Below, one piece after another: positions 19,563-28,993 of a DNA stretch of 64,000 bases (position 1 is its first letter; each line of letters begins with the position of its first letter). The notes beneath the pieces are model-generated. The model made no database searches. It was not told the DNA's origin and worked only from the letters and a program-made list of their open reading frames with translations. The DNA is from Planctomycetota bacterium (GTDB lineage: Bacteria > Planctomycetota > J058 > JAJDCQ01). The position numbers and the translations under genes were made by a program. The stretch lies in the NCBI GenBank assembly GCA_029260755.1, contig JAJDCQ010000213.1, positions 62,001-126,000 on the forward strand, given 5' to 3'.

Positions 19563-20558
19563 TCAGGGGGCCTTTGGGATCTCGCGGCTTTCGCCGAAGC
19601 CCATCGTCCAGAACTGCTCGGGGGGGACGCCCTGGGCGGTGAGCGCTCGGGCGAGGTCCTCGAGGGGTTGGTCGCGGCCTTCGTCCGAGAGCGGGAACGT
19701 TCCCCAGTGGATGGCGACGCTGGTGTGTGCTTCGAGCGTTCGGTGGGCGGCGACGGCTTCGGGTGGGTCGATGTGGACCGGGCCCATGAACCAGCGGGGG
19801 AGGTAGCCGCCGATCGGGATCAGGGCGAGGCGCGGCGGCCCGTAGCGGAGGCGGATCTGCGCGAAGTGGGGGCCGTCTCCGGTGTCTCCCGCGAAGTAGG
19901 TCGTGCCTCCCGCGCCCCGGACGACGAAGCCGCACCAGAGCGTCTCGTCGCGGTCGGCCGTGCCGCGGTTGGCGAAGTGCTGGGCGGGCACGGCGGCGAT
20001 CCGGACGGCGCCGTGGTCGACCTCGTCCCACCAGTCGAGCTCGTCGATGCGGCTCTCCGCGATGCCGGCTCCGCCGTGCAGCAGCGCGCGGTTGCCGAGG
20101 GGGACGACGAAGCGCGGGCGGTGCGCCTCCTCGAGCTTCGCGAGGGTGGCGATGTCGAGATGATCGTAGTGATTGTGGCTGATCACGACGACGTCGATCG
20201 GCGGCAGCTCCTCGAGGCGGATCCCGGCGGGCCGCACCCGCTTCGGCCCGGCGAACGAGAACGGGCTCGCCCGCTCCGCCCAGACGGGATCGGTGAGGAC
20301 GTTGCTCCCCGCCTGCTGCAGCAGCAGCGTCGAGTGGCTGATGAACGTCAGCCGGAGCGCGTCGCCATCGGTGATCCGAGCGGACGGCGGGGCCACCGGC
20401 GCGGCGCCCGCGACCCTCTCCCACGGGCCGGGACGCCTCGTCGCGAGCCAGCGCAGCAGGTCGCCGAGGCCGACTCGATGGAACGGGCGGAGGTTGTGGA
20501 ACCGCGTCCCGTCGAAGTGATCGGAGATCGGGCCGCGCCACCGGGGGCCGTCGAGCAT
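19563..20558 (-). CDS. MBL-fold metal-dependent hydrolase (NAPE-PLD/RomA/UlaG-like)
   Basis: 331 residues with the metallo-beta-lactamase signature SHNHYDHLD near residue 140 (the HxHxDH metal ligands). Further ligands are in AQHFANRG near 205 and AGDTGDG near 235, with a terminal HWGTF. The N-terminal ~60 residues (WRGPISDHFDGTRFHNL) are typical of the NAPE-phospholipase D/RomA-like branch, which hydrolyses phosphodiester bonds in lipids. The enzyme lacks a signal peptide and is probably cytoplasmic. The substrate is uncertain. It is divergent from the spermidine-synthase-like operon with about 90 bp between, where that operon's promoter lies. Confidence 0.8.
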   Translation of the reverse strand: MLDGPRWRGPISDHFDGTRFHNLRPFHRVGLGDLLRWLATRRPGPWERVAGAAPVAPPSARITDGDALRLTFISHSTLLLQQAGSNVLTDPVWAERASPFSFAGPKRVRPAGIRLEELPPIDVVVISHNHYDHLDIATLAKLEEAHRPRFVVPLGNRALLHGGAGIAESRIDELDWWDEVDHGAVRIAAVPAQHFANRGTADRDETLWCGFVVRGAGGTTYFAGDTGDGPHFAQIRLRYGPPRLALIPIGGYLPRWFMGPVHIDPPEAVAAHRTLEAHTSVAIHWGTFPLSDEGRDQPLEDLARALTAQGVPPEQFWTMGFGESREIPKAP

Positions 20559-20613
20559 ATGGGGGTCCTCGTCTCGGAGCGGCCACAGCCTACCCGACCG
20601 CTCGCGACGGCGC

Positions 20614-20642
20614 TTGAGGCCGGTCCGCCGCCCCGATACGAT
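20614..20642 (+). promoter_or_regulatory. Promoter of the spermidine-synthase-like operon, predicting a leaderless mRNA
   Basis: TTGAGG (20614-20619), a 17-nt spacer and TACGAT (20637-20642) are followed after 8 nt by the GTG start at 20651. There is no Shine-Dalgarno-like sequence in between, so initiation would be on a leaderless transcript. Confidence 0.55.
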
Positions 20643-20650
20643 CCCGCGCC

Positions 20651-22210
20651 GTGACCGCTTCGACCGCTCGACCGCCGCTTCTGCCCGTCCGGACCATCGC
20701 GTTCCTCGCGGGGGCCGGCGCCATGGTCACCGAGGTCGGCGTCGTCCGGCTCGGCTCGCCCGTCCTCGGGGCGTCGCAGCCGGTGTGGGCGACGGCGATC
20801 GCGGCGGTCCTGGCCGCCCTCGCCGTCGGCAACGCGCTCGGCGGGCGCCTGGCCGAGCGAGCCGCCGGGGAGGCTCGCGTGCTCTCGGCGCTCCTCCTCG
20901 CCGCGGGCGTCGCGATCGTGGCGCTTCCTTGGTTGCTCGCAGCGGCGCTCGCTCCCGCGGTGGGTGTCGACGGATGGGCGGGGCCGGCGCTCGGCCTCGT
21001 CGTTCTCGGCGTCGCCTCCGCCCTTCCCGCGCTGCCGCTCGGGGTGCTCACGCCGATCCTCATCCGCGGCGGCGTGCGCCGCCTCGACGAGGTCGGCGAG
21101 AGCGCGGGGCGCGTCCAGATGTGGGGAACGATCGGGGCGCTCGTCGGCACCCTCGGCAGCACGTTCCTCCTCACGCCCTGGGTCGGCTCGTCGAGGACGT
21201 TCGTCGTCACGGGGGCGTGCGTCGCCGCGCTTGGCGTCGCGGTCCTCCTCCGGCGCGGGCCCGCGCGGGCGAGCGTCCTCGCCACGGCCGCGCTCGTCGT
21301 GCTCGTCACGTTCGGCGTCCCGCCGGCCCGTTCCGGGTCGTGGAGCGCCGCCGACCGGACGATCGCCCGCGTCGACTCGCCCTACACGACCTGGGAGGTG
21401 CGCGAGGACGCCGTCGGCATCCGACGTCTCCTCTGCGACGACGGCCACACGGTTCAGTCCTACCTCGACCCCGAAGGCGAGCTCCAGACGGGGAGCTGGC
21501 CGGTCCTGGCCGCGGCGCCGCTCCTCGCGGCCGGGCGCGACGCCGACGACGAGGCGTCCCTCTTCCTGATCGGCCTCGGCGGCGGGACGGTCGCGCGCGA
21601 GGCGCTCCTCGCGTTTCCTCGGAGCCGGGTGCTCGGCGTCGAGCTCGATGCCGCGGCGATCTCGCTCGGGCGCGCTCATCTCGATCTTCCCGACGACCCG
21701 CGCCTGCGCGTGGTGATCGACGACGGCCGCGTCGCGCTCGCGCGCGAGACCGGCCCGTTCGATGCCGTCGTGGTCGACGCCTATCGCGGGGCCTACGTGC
21801 CGCCGCACCTCGCGACGCGCGAGCTCTTCGAGGCCGCGCGAGCGCGCCTCGCGCCGGGCGGCGTGCTCGCCCTCAACCTGATCGGTCCGGGCGACGGCCC
21901 GCTCGTCGCGGCGTTCGTCCGGACCGCCGCCGAGGTCTTCCCGGCGGTGCATCTCCTCGATGTGGACAACGGCCTGAACGTCGTCCTGATCGCCGGCGCG
22001 CGGTCGCTCGACGGCGCCGCGCTCGCCGCGCGCGCCCGCCGCCTCGCGCGGCCGAGCCTGGCCCGTCACGCCGAGCGGACGCTGCCGGCGCTCATCGAGG
22101 TCCGCCCCGACCCGGACGCCGTCCTCCTCACCGACGACCACGCGCCGGTCGCCTGGCTGACCCACCGCCTCGCCCTCGCGCGGCTCGCCCGCGGGGGAGC
22201 GCTCCGATGA
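20651..22210 (+). CDS. Membrane protein with C-terminal spermidine-synthase-like methyltransferase-fold domain
   Basis: 519 residues from a GTG at 20651. The first ~230 residues carry six or more hydrophobic segments (starting FLAGAGAMVTEVGVVRLGSP). The C-terminal half is a Rossmann domain with a nucleotide-binding GLGGGTVARE near 315 and a VVVDAYRG motif near 375, where polyamine synthases hold the catalytic Asp. Such fusions of a membrane domain with a SpeE-like domain are widespread in Planctomycetota and Proteobacteria, often annotated as fused MFS/spermidine synthase. Their reaction is not established. It is the first gene of four, each overlapping the next by 4 bp, so the four products are probably made together. 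Confidence 0.75.
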   Translation: MTASTARPPLLPVRTIAFLAGAGAMVTEVGVVRLGSPVLGASQPVWATAIAAVLAALAVGNALGGRLAERAAGEARVLSALLLAAGVAIVALPWLLAAALAPAVGVDGWAGPALGLVVLGVASALPALPLGVLTPILIRGGVRRLDEVGESAGRVQMWGTIGALVGTLGSTFLLTPWVGSSRTFVVTGACVAALGVAVLLRRGPARASVLATAALVVLVTFGVPPARSGSWSAADRTIARVDSPYTTWEVREDAVGIRRLLCDDGHTVQSYLDPEGELQTGSWPVLAAAPLLAAGRDADDEASLFLIGLGGGTVAREALLAFPRSRVLGVELDAAAISLGRAHLDLPDDPRLRVVIDDGRVALARETGPFDAVVVDAYRGAYVPPHLATRELFEAARARLAPGGVLALNLIGPGDGPLVAAFVRTAAEVFPAVHLLDVDNGLNVVLIAGARSLDGAALAARARRLARPSLARHAERTLPALIEVRPDPDAVLLTDDHAPVAWLTHRLALARLARGGALR

Positions 22211-22698
22211 GCGCGCCCCTCCCGGTCCAGCCCTTCGTCCGGCCGTTGCCGCTCCTCGCCCTGGCCGTCATGGCGTTCAACGATCACGTCCTCAAGGCGG
22301 CGTGGCCGGGCTTCGTGACGGGCAAGATCTCCGATGTCGCCGTCGTCCTCTACGGCCCGGCGCTCCTGACCGCCTGCTGGGGGCTCGCCCTCCTCGCGGT
22401 CGCCCCGCTCGCTCGCCACGCGGGGACGCGCCTCGACCCGCGCCCGACCCGTCGCCGGCTCGCCGTCTCGGCGGCGGTCGTCGCGGCGATCCTCGCGGCG
22501 ATCAACCTCTCGCCTCGTCTCCGCGACGTCTACGTCGCGCTCCTCTCGGCCGCGGATGTGCCCGGCCTCGCGCCCGGCGGCTACCGCTACCTCGTCGACC
22601 CGACCGACCTCCTCGCCCTGCTCGCGCTGCCGCTCGCCCTCTGGGACGGCCGGCGCGCGATCGATGGCGGGGGTGTTCGCCAGGAGACCGCCCCGTGA
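22207..22698 (+). CDS. Hypothetical polytopic membrane protein
   Basis: 163 residues, starting at an ATG that overlaps the previous stop (ATGA). About four hydrophobic segments are visible. The conserved-looking start FNDHVLKAAWPGFVTGKISDVAVVLYGPALL resembles a group of uncharacterised membrane proteins with a GKxSDxA(G/V) motif, which I cannot name further. A possible functional pair is the integral membrane half of the spermidine-synthase-like protein encoded just before it. No function is assigned. Confidence 0.65.
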   Translation: MSAPLPVQPFVRPLPLLALAVMAFNDHVLKAAWPGFVTGKISDVAVVLYGPALLTACWGLALLAVAPLARHAGTRLDPRPTRRRLAVSAAVVAAILAAINLSPRLRDVYVALLSAADVPGLAPGGYRYLVDPTDLLALLALPLALWDGRRAIDGGGVRQETAP

Positions 22699-23138
22699 GC
22701 TGTGACCGTCTGCGTGATCTCGGAGGGAAGTCGGCGCAGCTCGCGCTCGTCGGCGCGGCCGTCTTCCTGACGATGGCGAACAGCATGGCGCCGCCGGTGC
22801 GCCAGGTGACCGAGGTGACCGAGCGCGAGGGCTCCGTCGAGATCGCCCTCGACGCGCGGGTCTACGTCGACAAGCCGCTCGAGGCGACCCTTCCCGCGGG
22901 CGACTATGCCCGGGTGACCCTCGTCGCGATCGCATCGGACGGCGAGCGGACCGTCCTCGAGGTCGACGGCGACGATCCGCGGCTCCGCGCCGATCCCGTT
23001 CGTCTCGAGCTCCGACCGCCGGCGGAGGCCGGTCTCCACGACGGTCAGGTCGAGCCGGAGACGTGGGAGCTGCGGGTCGAGACCGCCGACGGCGCCGCGA
23101 CGCGATTGCGCTTCGTCGTCACCGGAGTCGTGAAGTGA
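22695..23138 (+). CDS. Small exported protein of unknown function
   Basis: 147 residues from a GTG overlapping the preceding stop (GTGA). One hydrophobic segment (about residues 12-30) ends near MANSMA and serves as a signal peptide or anchor. The rest is predicted beta-rich, perhaps one Ig-like sandwich, with many Glu/Asp/Arg residues. I recognise no family. The tight operon position suggests that it works at the membrane with its neighbours. Confidence 0.6.
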   Translation: MSCDRLRDLGGKSAQLALVGAAVFLTMANSMAPPVRQVTEVTEREGSVEIALDARVYVDKPLEATLPAGDYARVTLVAIASDGERTVLEVDGDDPRLRADPVRLELRPPAEAGLHDGQVEPETWELRVETADGAATRLRFVVTGVVK

Positions 23139-23782
23139 AGCGCGCGCTCGTCGGGCTCGCCGCGACGACCCTGCTCGTCGTCTCCGGCTGCTCCCTCCCG
23201 GTCGCGGCGAAGCCGCTCGCGCGGTCGGTCGACCTCGTCCTCGAGGACGCCCGCGAGGACCGATTCGACGAGCGAGAGGGCTACGCCGGCTTCATGGCGA
23301 CCGGCGCCCTCGCCGCGGTCCCGCTCCTCCCCTTCCTCACGATCGACGCCGAGCACTACCTCGACCGGAGCCTCGCCCCCGAGATCCGCGCGGCCATCGG
23401 CGAGACGCGCCTCTTCGGCGAGGTGCTCGGGCCGGGCGACCTGACCGAAGCCCGCGCCGCCGCGGCGTGGGAGCTGCGGGTGACCCTCATCCACACGGCG
23501 CGCGGACGCCGTCGGACGTTCTACGGCCTCCTGTTCCCGGGCGTCATCTTCCATCTCGTCGGCGCCCCGTTCGACTGGACGTTCGCGACCGTCGAGCTCC
23601 GGATCGAGGCGATCGCCCGCGACGGCAGCTCCGGCGCCGCGCTCGTCGGCGAAGGCGGCGACACCGACGTCGGCTTCGAGTGGATCTACGAGGACGGCGA
23701 CGCGGAGGAGCGCGAGGAGCGGCTCCACGAAGCGCTCCGGACGGCCCTCGCCGAGGCGCTCGAGCCGCTGTTCACCCGCTGA
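23135..23782 (+). CDS. Putative lipoprotein of unknown function
   Basis: 215 residues from a GTG that overlaps the previous stop. The N-terminus MKRALVGLAATTLLVVSGC is a good lipoprotein signal (VSGC lipobox, C19). A hydrophobic segment near residues 55-70 and a FYGLLFPGVIFHLVG segment near 135 may touch the membrane. The last gene of the four-gene operon, it ends 13 bp before the convergent WD40 kinase. The family is not recognised. Confidence 0.65.
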   Translation: MKRALVGLAATTLLVVSGCSLPVAAKPLARSVDLVLEDAREDRFDEREGYAGFMATGALAAVPLLPFLTIDAEHYLDRSLAPEIRAAIGETRLFGEVLGPGDLTEARAAAAWELRVTLIHTARGRRRTFYGLLFPGVIFHLVGAPFDWTFATVELRIEAIARDGSSGAALVGEGGDTDVGFEWIYEDGDAEEREERLHEALRTALAEALEPLFTR

Positions 23783-23795
23783 CCGGCGGCGCCCG

Positions 23796-26700
23796 TCAGT
23801 CCTCGAGCGAGCGAAGCAGGCGCTCGAGGTACGCGGCCGGCGCCTCGCTCGCCGCCTGGGCGCGCTCGATCTCGACGCGGGCGCCTTCCTCGTCGCCCAT
23901 CCCGAGGCGCGCCTGGACGAGCGGGATCGCGCCGACGGGCGCGCCGCCCGCGCGGGCGGCGTCGAGGAGCTCGGCGGCCCAGGCGAACTGGCCTCGGAAG
24001 AGATGCCATCGGCCGAGGGTCGCCTTCGCCGCGGCGTCGTCGGGGTCGGTCGCGAGCCGGGCGGCCGCCTCGGCCGCCGCGGCGCCGAGGCGCTCGTGGC
24101 GGCCGGGCCGCGCGAAGTCCCAGCGGATGAGCCGGCCGTCGGCTCCCGCGCTCACGACGACGTCGGTGCCGGGCGCGGCGGCCACGCGCTGCACGAACGA
24201 GCCGTGCTCCTCGAGGGCGCGGAGGCGCTTGCCGACCTCGGCGTCGGCGAGGTCGAGGGTCTGGTCGCCGCCCCCGCTCACGAGGAGGCGGCCGGCCTCG
24301 ATGAACGCCGCGTCCATCACCCACTCGGACGCCCCGTCCACCTCGTGGAGGACCGTCCCGTCGGTCGCGTCGAGCAGCCGCAGCGTCGAGGTGCGGAAGC
24401 CTCCGGCCGCGAGCATCTCTCCGTCGGTCGAGAAGGCGAGGGCGTGGACCGGATCGCCCGCCTCGAACCGCCAGCGGCGACGTCCGGCGCTCGCGTCGAA
24501 GAGGGTGACGGCGGCCGCGTCGCCGGTGGCGATCGAGCGACCATCGGGGGAGTGCTCGAGGCCGGTGACGATCCCGGCGAGGCCGGTCAGGCGACGCCGC
24601 TCCTCGCCCGTCTCGAGGTCGAGGATCACGACGAGACCGTCGGCGCCCACCGCGACCGTGCGTCCGTCCGGCGCGAGGGAGAGCGAGTTCGCCGCCTCGA
24701 CCGTCGCGCGAAGCTCGCGGCGGACCTCGCCCGTCGCGAGGTCCCAGATGACGACGTCGCCGTCGTAGTCGACGGTGACGACGGTGGCGAGGTCGGCGGT
24801 GATCGCCGCGCCGGTCACGCTCGCGCGGTCCTCGTAGCCGGGCAGGTCTCCGAGCGATCGTCCCGAGGCGACGTCGACGAGGCGCAGGTCGCCGTCGTTG
24901 CTCCCGGCCACCGCCACGCGGCCGTCGATGGAGACCGCGAGGGCGGTGAACGGCACGGCGAGGCTCGCCCCGCCGATCTCGGCGACCTCGAGCTCCTCGT
25001 CGATGTCCCAGAGATGGACGCGTCCGTCGCGGCCTCCCGAGAGGACGTGCCTCCGGTCGCCCGAGAATGCGACGGCGGTGATCCAGCCCCCGCCGGGGTC
25101 CGCGAGGACGCGCGCCGTCTCGCCGGTCGCGAGGTCCCAGACCCGGACGTCGCCGTCCCAGCTCCCGCTGACGACGCGGCGTCCGTCAGGGGCGATCGCC
25201 ATCCGGACGACCTGGTTGCGGTGGCCGCGAAGGGTGAGCGATGGCATCCCGGTTCGCGCGTCCCACACGCCGAGCGATCGGTCCGAGCTCGCCGAGACGA
25301 GGCGCTCGCCGTCGGCCGAGACGGCGAGGTCATTGATGGATGCCAGGAACGTCGCGCCGTCGGACACGATGCTCTGGAGGAGCTGATCGCTCTCGGTCTC
25401 CCAGAGGCGGATCTCCCCGTCGGCGCCGGCGGTGAACCAGCGGTCGCCCGCCTCGGTCACGGCGACGGCCGTGATCGCGCCTTCGTGCGGGACGGCCCGC
25501 ATCGGTGACGCCGGCTCCACGATCGCCCCGTCGGGCAGGGTGACGATCCGCGCGTGACCGTCGCGCCCGCCGACGAGGAGCCGTTCCGCGCCCGGGAAGA
25601 ACGCGACGGGGAGGACGCCGGACCGCTCGCCGTCGGCGATGCGGAACGAGGCGGTCGTCCTTCCGGTCGCGAAGTCGCGCACCGTGACGCGTCCGTCGGC
25701 GTCGGTCGTCGCGATCGATCGACGGTCGGCCGAGAGCGTCGCGTGTCCGATCGCCGACGCCCCGGCCGAGGAGATGGTGGTCTCGACCCGCCCGGTGACG
25801 ACGTCGTGGATGAGGATCGCGCCGTCGATGCTCACGCTGAGGGCGCGCCGTCCGTCGTCGAGGAAGGCCACGAGCGCCACCGTGGCGCGCTCGGTCCCTC
25901 CGCCGAGCTCGAGGACCGGCGGCGGCGACTCCCGGTACGACGTCCAGTAGCCGAGCTCCGCCGCGTGCGGCGGACGCCCGAGCTCGTCGAGGACGGCGCG
26001 CGCCTCGCCGAAGCGCGCGCGCGCCTCGTGCCAGCGCTCGGCGAGGCCGAGGGCGTCGCCCTGGGCGATGAGGCTCTCGGCGAACGCGAGGCGGGTCCGG
26101 TCGCGCTCCGCCCGGACCGCTCCGAACCCGACGATGAGGCCGACGACGATCAGGATGGTCGCCGCGATGAGGCTCCAGCGGAGCAGCCGTCCGTTGCGGG
26201 CGGCCCGCTCGCGGTCGGCGGTCGCGGCCGCGATGCGAGCGCGCAGGGCGACGAGGTCGGCGTCGTCGTTCCGGAGCGCCGGGGCGAGCCTCTCGCCAGC
26301 GGGCAAGGCGCCGCCGTCCTCGCACGTCGCGTCCGCCTCGGCGGTGGGGTTCTGCTCGACGACGAGCTGGGCCTCGGCGAGGCCGAGGTCGTCGTTCCGG
26401 AGCGCCGTCTCGGCGTAGACGATCCGGGCGCGCCGCTCGCCCTCGATCGCCTGGGCGTTCCCGTCCCAGAGCAGCCGCGCCTGGCGGAACCCGGCGATCG
26501 CGTCGGCGAACAGGGCGTAGAGGCAGTTGCGGTGGACCTCGGCGCTCTCGGGGATGCCGTCGCCATCGAGGTCGCCGGCCGTCTCGCCGCGCCGCGCGCG
26601 CTCGAGCGCGACCGAGAGGGTCCGCGCCGCCGCGCGCGAGACCTCGCGGCTCTCGCGATGCCGGAGGAAGTCGCGGAGCGCCTCCTGGAGCTCGGCGATG

Positions 26701-28106
26701 CTCTGGAAGCGATCCTCGGGCCGGCGCGCCATCGCCTTGCGGCAGATCGCCCGGATCTCGGTCGGCACCTCGGTGTCGCGGAACTCGGGCGGCTCGCTCT
26801 TCACCGCGTGGCGGAGCGTCTCGAGGAGGCCGTTGGCCCGGTGCGGCGGCTGACCGGTGGCGATCTCGTAGGCGATCGCGCCGAGGAGGTAGACGTCGGT
26901 CCACGGCCCGATCTCGTCGCCGTCGCCCTCGGCGAGCTCGGGCGGCATGTAGTTCGGCGTTCCGAGCGGGTCGCGGATCTCATCGGCGTGCGGGATGATC
27001 GCCAGCTCGTCGGGCGTCTCGCCGTCGCCGAAGAGACAGGCGAGGCCCCAGTCCATCACGAGCACCTCGCCGAACTCGCCGAGCATCACGTTCTCGGGCT
27101 TGAGGTCGTTGTGGACGATCCCGCGGGAGTGGGCGAAGGCGACCGCGTTGCATACCTGCACGAGCGTCCGGACGTGGCGCACCTTCTGGTCGGCGCTCGA
27201 GAGCCCGGCGAGCTCCGGCGGCGGCTCGCTCCCCGGCGGCGGGTGGAGCAGGTCCTTCCACGAGCGTCCGCCGACGAGCTTCATCGCGAGCATCACCTCG
27301 CCGCCAGGCGACTCGCCGAGCTCGTAGACCGGCACGATGTTCGGATGCTCGAGGGCGCCGGTCGCGAGCGACTCGGCGACGAACTTCGTCCGCATGCCCG
27401 GGCTCGCCGCCTCGCCCTTGATCCGCTTGACGGCCACCACGCGCTGGAGGCTCCGCTGCTTCGCGCGGTAGACGACGCCCATGCCGCCGCGGCCGATCTC
27501 CTCGAGGAGATCGAAGCCGACCGCGCGCGAAACCTCGTCCGACGACGGCGGGCGGTGCCCGCCGGCGGACGGCGGCCTCGAGTCGACGTGGGCGAGCTCG
27601 ATCGTCGCCGCCGAGGCGACGGCCGGGTCGGCGGCCGGGTCGCGCGACGGGGCGTCGCCGAGCTCGACCGTCTCGTCCCCCGGCGCCGCGCGACCCGCGG
27701 CGTCGGGATCGAGGGCGACCGTCTCCTGGGCGGCGACCTCGTCGTGGTGGGGCGCCTCGCGAGGCTCGACGCTCGGGTGCGAGCCGGGGCGATCGGGCCG
27801 ATCGGCGGTGGCGTGAGTGGCCTCGACGATGGTCTCGGCGCAGACGTCGGGCTCGGCGCCGGAGTCAGGGGGCGGGTCGAAGCCCGGGGCGAGGGTGAGG
27901 TGGAGCTCGGGGAGCGGCGCGGTCGCGTTCGCCGCGGCGGACTCGTCGTCACGCTCGCGGACCGCATCGGGCTCGCGACGATAGGTCTCGCCGGGGTCGC
28001 GGTCGGCCCAGTCGCTCTCGCCGAGGAGACGCGTCCACCGCCGGCGTAGTGCTTCGGTGTCGGGCGTCCCCGATGGGCCGGGCTTGGGGGAGGAGTCGTC
28101 GTGCAT
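23796..28106 (-). CDS. WD40-repeat transmembrane serine/threonine kinase
   Basis: 1436 residues from the ATG at 28106. An upstream extension is possible but is Arg-rich and out of character. An acidic, low-complexity N-terminus (about 180 residues) precedes the kinase: GRGGMGVVY, K227, HNDLKPEN with catalytic D334 (the usual HRD Arg is Asn, so it is a non-RD kinase), and DWG in place of DFG. A membrane helix lies near 642-665. About 14 WD40-type repeats (roughly 725-1340) form one or two propellers outside the cell, with recurrent WD pairs such as VWDLATGE. A short TPR-like tail ends the protein. Kinases with DWG and WD40 propellers are typical of Planctomycetota. The propeller is probably a sensor or protein-docking platform. 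Confidence 0.85.
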   Translation of the reverse strand: MHDDSSPKPGPSGTPDTEALRRRWTRLLGESDWADRDPGETYRREPDAVRERDDESAAANATAPLPELHLTLAPGFDPPPDSGAEPDVCAETIVEATHATADRPDRPGSHPSVEPREAPHHDEVAAQETVALDPDAAGRAAPGDETVELGDAPSRDPAADPAVASAATIELAHVDSRPPSAGGHRPPSSDEVSRAVGFDLLEEIGRGGMGVVYRAKQRSLQRVVAVKRIKGEAASPGMRTKFVAESLATGALEHPNIVPVYELGESPGGEVMLAMKLVGGRSWKDLLHPPPGSEPPPELAGLSSADQKVRHVRTLVQVCNAVAFAHSRGIVHNDLKPENVMLGEFGEVLVMDWGLACLFGDGETPDELAIIPHADEIRDPLGTPNYMPPELAEGDGDEIGPWTDVYLLGAIAYEIATGQPPHRANGLLETLRHAVKSEPPEFRDTEVPTEIRAICRKAMARRPEDRFQSIAELQEALRDFLRHRESREVSRAAARTLSVALERARRGETAGDLDGDGIPESAEVHRNCLYALFADAIAGFRQARLLWDGNAQAIEGERRARIVYAETALRNDDLGLAEAQLVVEQNPTAEADATCEDGGALPAGERLAPALRNDDADLVALRARIAAATADRERAARNGRLLRWSLIAATILIVVGLIVGFGAVRAERDRTRLAFAESLIAQGDALGLAERWHEARARFGEARAVLDELGRPPHAAELGYWTSYRESPPPVLELGGGTERATVALVAFLDDGRRALSVSIDGAILIHDVVTGRVETTISSAGASAIGHATLSADRRSIATTDADGRVTVRDFATGRTTASFRIADGERSGVLPVAFFPGAERLLVGGRDGHARIVTLPDGAIVEPASPMRAVPHEGAITAVAVTEAGDRWFTAGADGEIRLWETESDQLLQSIVSDGATFLASINDLAVSADGERLVSASSDRSLGVWDARTGMPSLTLRGHRNQVVRMAIAPDGRRVVSGSWDGDVRVWDLATGETARVLADPGGGWITAVAFSGDRRHVLSGGRDGRVHLWDIDEELEVAEIGGASLAVPFTALAVSIDGRVAVAGSNDGDLRLVDVASGRSLGDLPGYEDRASVTGAAITADLATVVTVDYDGDVVIWDLATGEVRRELRATVEAANSLSLAPDGRTVAVGADGLVVILDLETGEERRRLTGLAGIVTGLEHSPDGRSIATGDAAAVTLFDASAGRRRWRFEAGDPVHALAFSTDGEMLAAGGFRTSTLRLLDATDGTVLHEVDGASEWVMDAAFIEAGRLLVSGGGDQTLDLADAEVGKRLRALEEHGSFVQRVAAAPGTDVVVSAGADGRLIRWDFARPGRHERLGAAAAEAAARLATDPDDAAAKATLGRWHLFRGQFAWAAELLDAARAGGAPVGAIPLVQARLGMGDEEGARVEIERAQAASEAPAAYLERLLRSLED

Positions 28107-28344
28107 GGTCGAGCGGTGGGCGCGTCGCGCCGTCCTTTGCGCCTGGCATCCTACGGCCCGCGCTCTCCGCCGACCACTGACGGCGACCCTTCGTCGACCC
28201 GGCGGTCGCCTCGCCCGACATCCCGTATGCGCGCCGGCCGACATTCCATTCGTCGATCGCGAGGATGCGCGGCCGCCGGTCCGCGTGCGCCGACGACGCG
28301 CGAGCGGTAGGATGCCGCCCTCGCTCGACCGGGAGACCACTGAG

Positions 28345-28842
28345 ATGCAAGAGCAACCCTCGGCCGTCCATCGCCTCCGCCGTCTCTACGACGCAGGGGC
28401 CGACCTGGTCTCCTACCTTCAGAGCCCGCTCCTGCTCGTGCTGCGGCTCCACTGGGGCTGGCAGTTCTTCGTGAGCGGCAAGGGCAAGCTCGGGCGGATC
28501 GACCAGGTCGCCGACTGGTTCGGCGGCGGCCTCGGCATCCCCTTCCCGACGGCGAACGCGTATGCGGCCAGCCTCACCGAGATGATTGGTGGGATGCTTC
28601 TCATCATTGGGCTCGGTTCGCGCGTCGTCGCGGTCCCTCTGATCGCGACGATGGTCGTGGCGATGGCGACGGCCCACGTCGACGCCGTCCACGGCTTCTG
28701 GGACGATCCCGACCGGTTCTTCACCCAGGCGCCGATGCCGTTTCTCCTCGCATCGCTCGCCGTCCTGATCTGGGGCCCCGGCCTCTTCAGCATCGACGGG
28801 CTGATCCGGTTCACCGGCCCGCGCGACGACGCCAAGGGCTGA
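28345..28842 (+). CDS. DoxX-family membrane protein
   Basis: 165 residues from the ATG at 28345, with GGGAGA about 8 nt upstream; an in-frame ATG at 28312 adds 11 residues. About four hydrophobic helices are visible, with the family-type segment LVLRLHWGWQFFVSGKGKLG near residue 30 and ASLTEMIGGMLLIIGLGSR near 80. DoxX proteins are small membrane proteins tied to redox or thiol stress in some bacteria; their biochemical role here is open. It is divergent from the WD40 kinase, with about 240 bp between them, and a 9-bp hairpin lies 14 bp past its stop. Confidence 0.8.
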   Translation: MQEQPSAVHRLRRLYDAGADLVSYLQSPLLLVLRLHWGWQFFVSGKGKLGRIDQVADWFGGGLGIPFPTANAYAASLTEMIGGMLLIIGLGSRVVAVPLIATMVVAMATAHVDAVHGFWDDPDRFFTQAPMPFLLASLAVLIWGPGLFSIDGLIRFTGPRDDAKG

Positions 28843-28855
28843 GCCCCCCGAACCT

Positions 28856-28878
28856 CGGCGGAACGAACGGTTCCGCCG
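28856..28878 (+). terminator. Hairpin after doxX-like gene, probable terminator
   Basis: A perfect 9-bp GC-rich stem (28856-28864 with 28870-28878) closes a 5-nt loop, 13 bp after the DoxX stop. No T-run follows. Confidence 0.45.
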
Positions 28879-28934
28879 GCGCGTCCAACCGAAAGGGGCG
28901 GGACGCTTTCGGGGCGGGGTGAGGCCGCCGGTCA

Positions 28935-28964
28935 TTGGCCGGCCAAGGACTTAGGGGCTATTCT
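28935..28964 (+). promoter_or_regulatory. Putative promoter of the kinase-FGE gene
   Basis: TTGGCC (28935-28940), an 18-nt spacer and TATTCT (28959-28964) lie 29 nt before the ATG at 28994. GGGGAGAG in the leader is too far from the ATG to be a normal ribosome site. Confidence 0.35.
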
Positions 28965-28993
28965 CACGGTCGGGGAGAGCCCCTGCCGGCGCC

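Noticed and set aside
28107-28340. N-terminal extension of the WD40 kinase
   Set aside because: The extra 78 residues are Arg-rich, carry no motif and run through the divergent promoter region shared with the DoxX gene.
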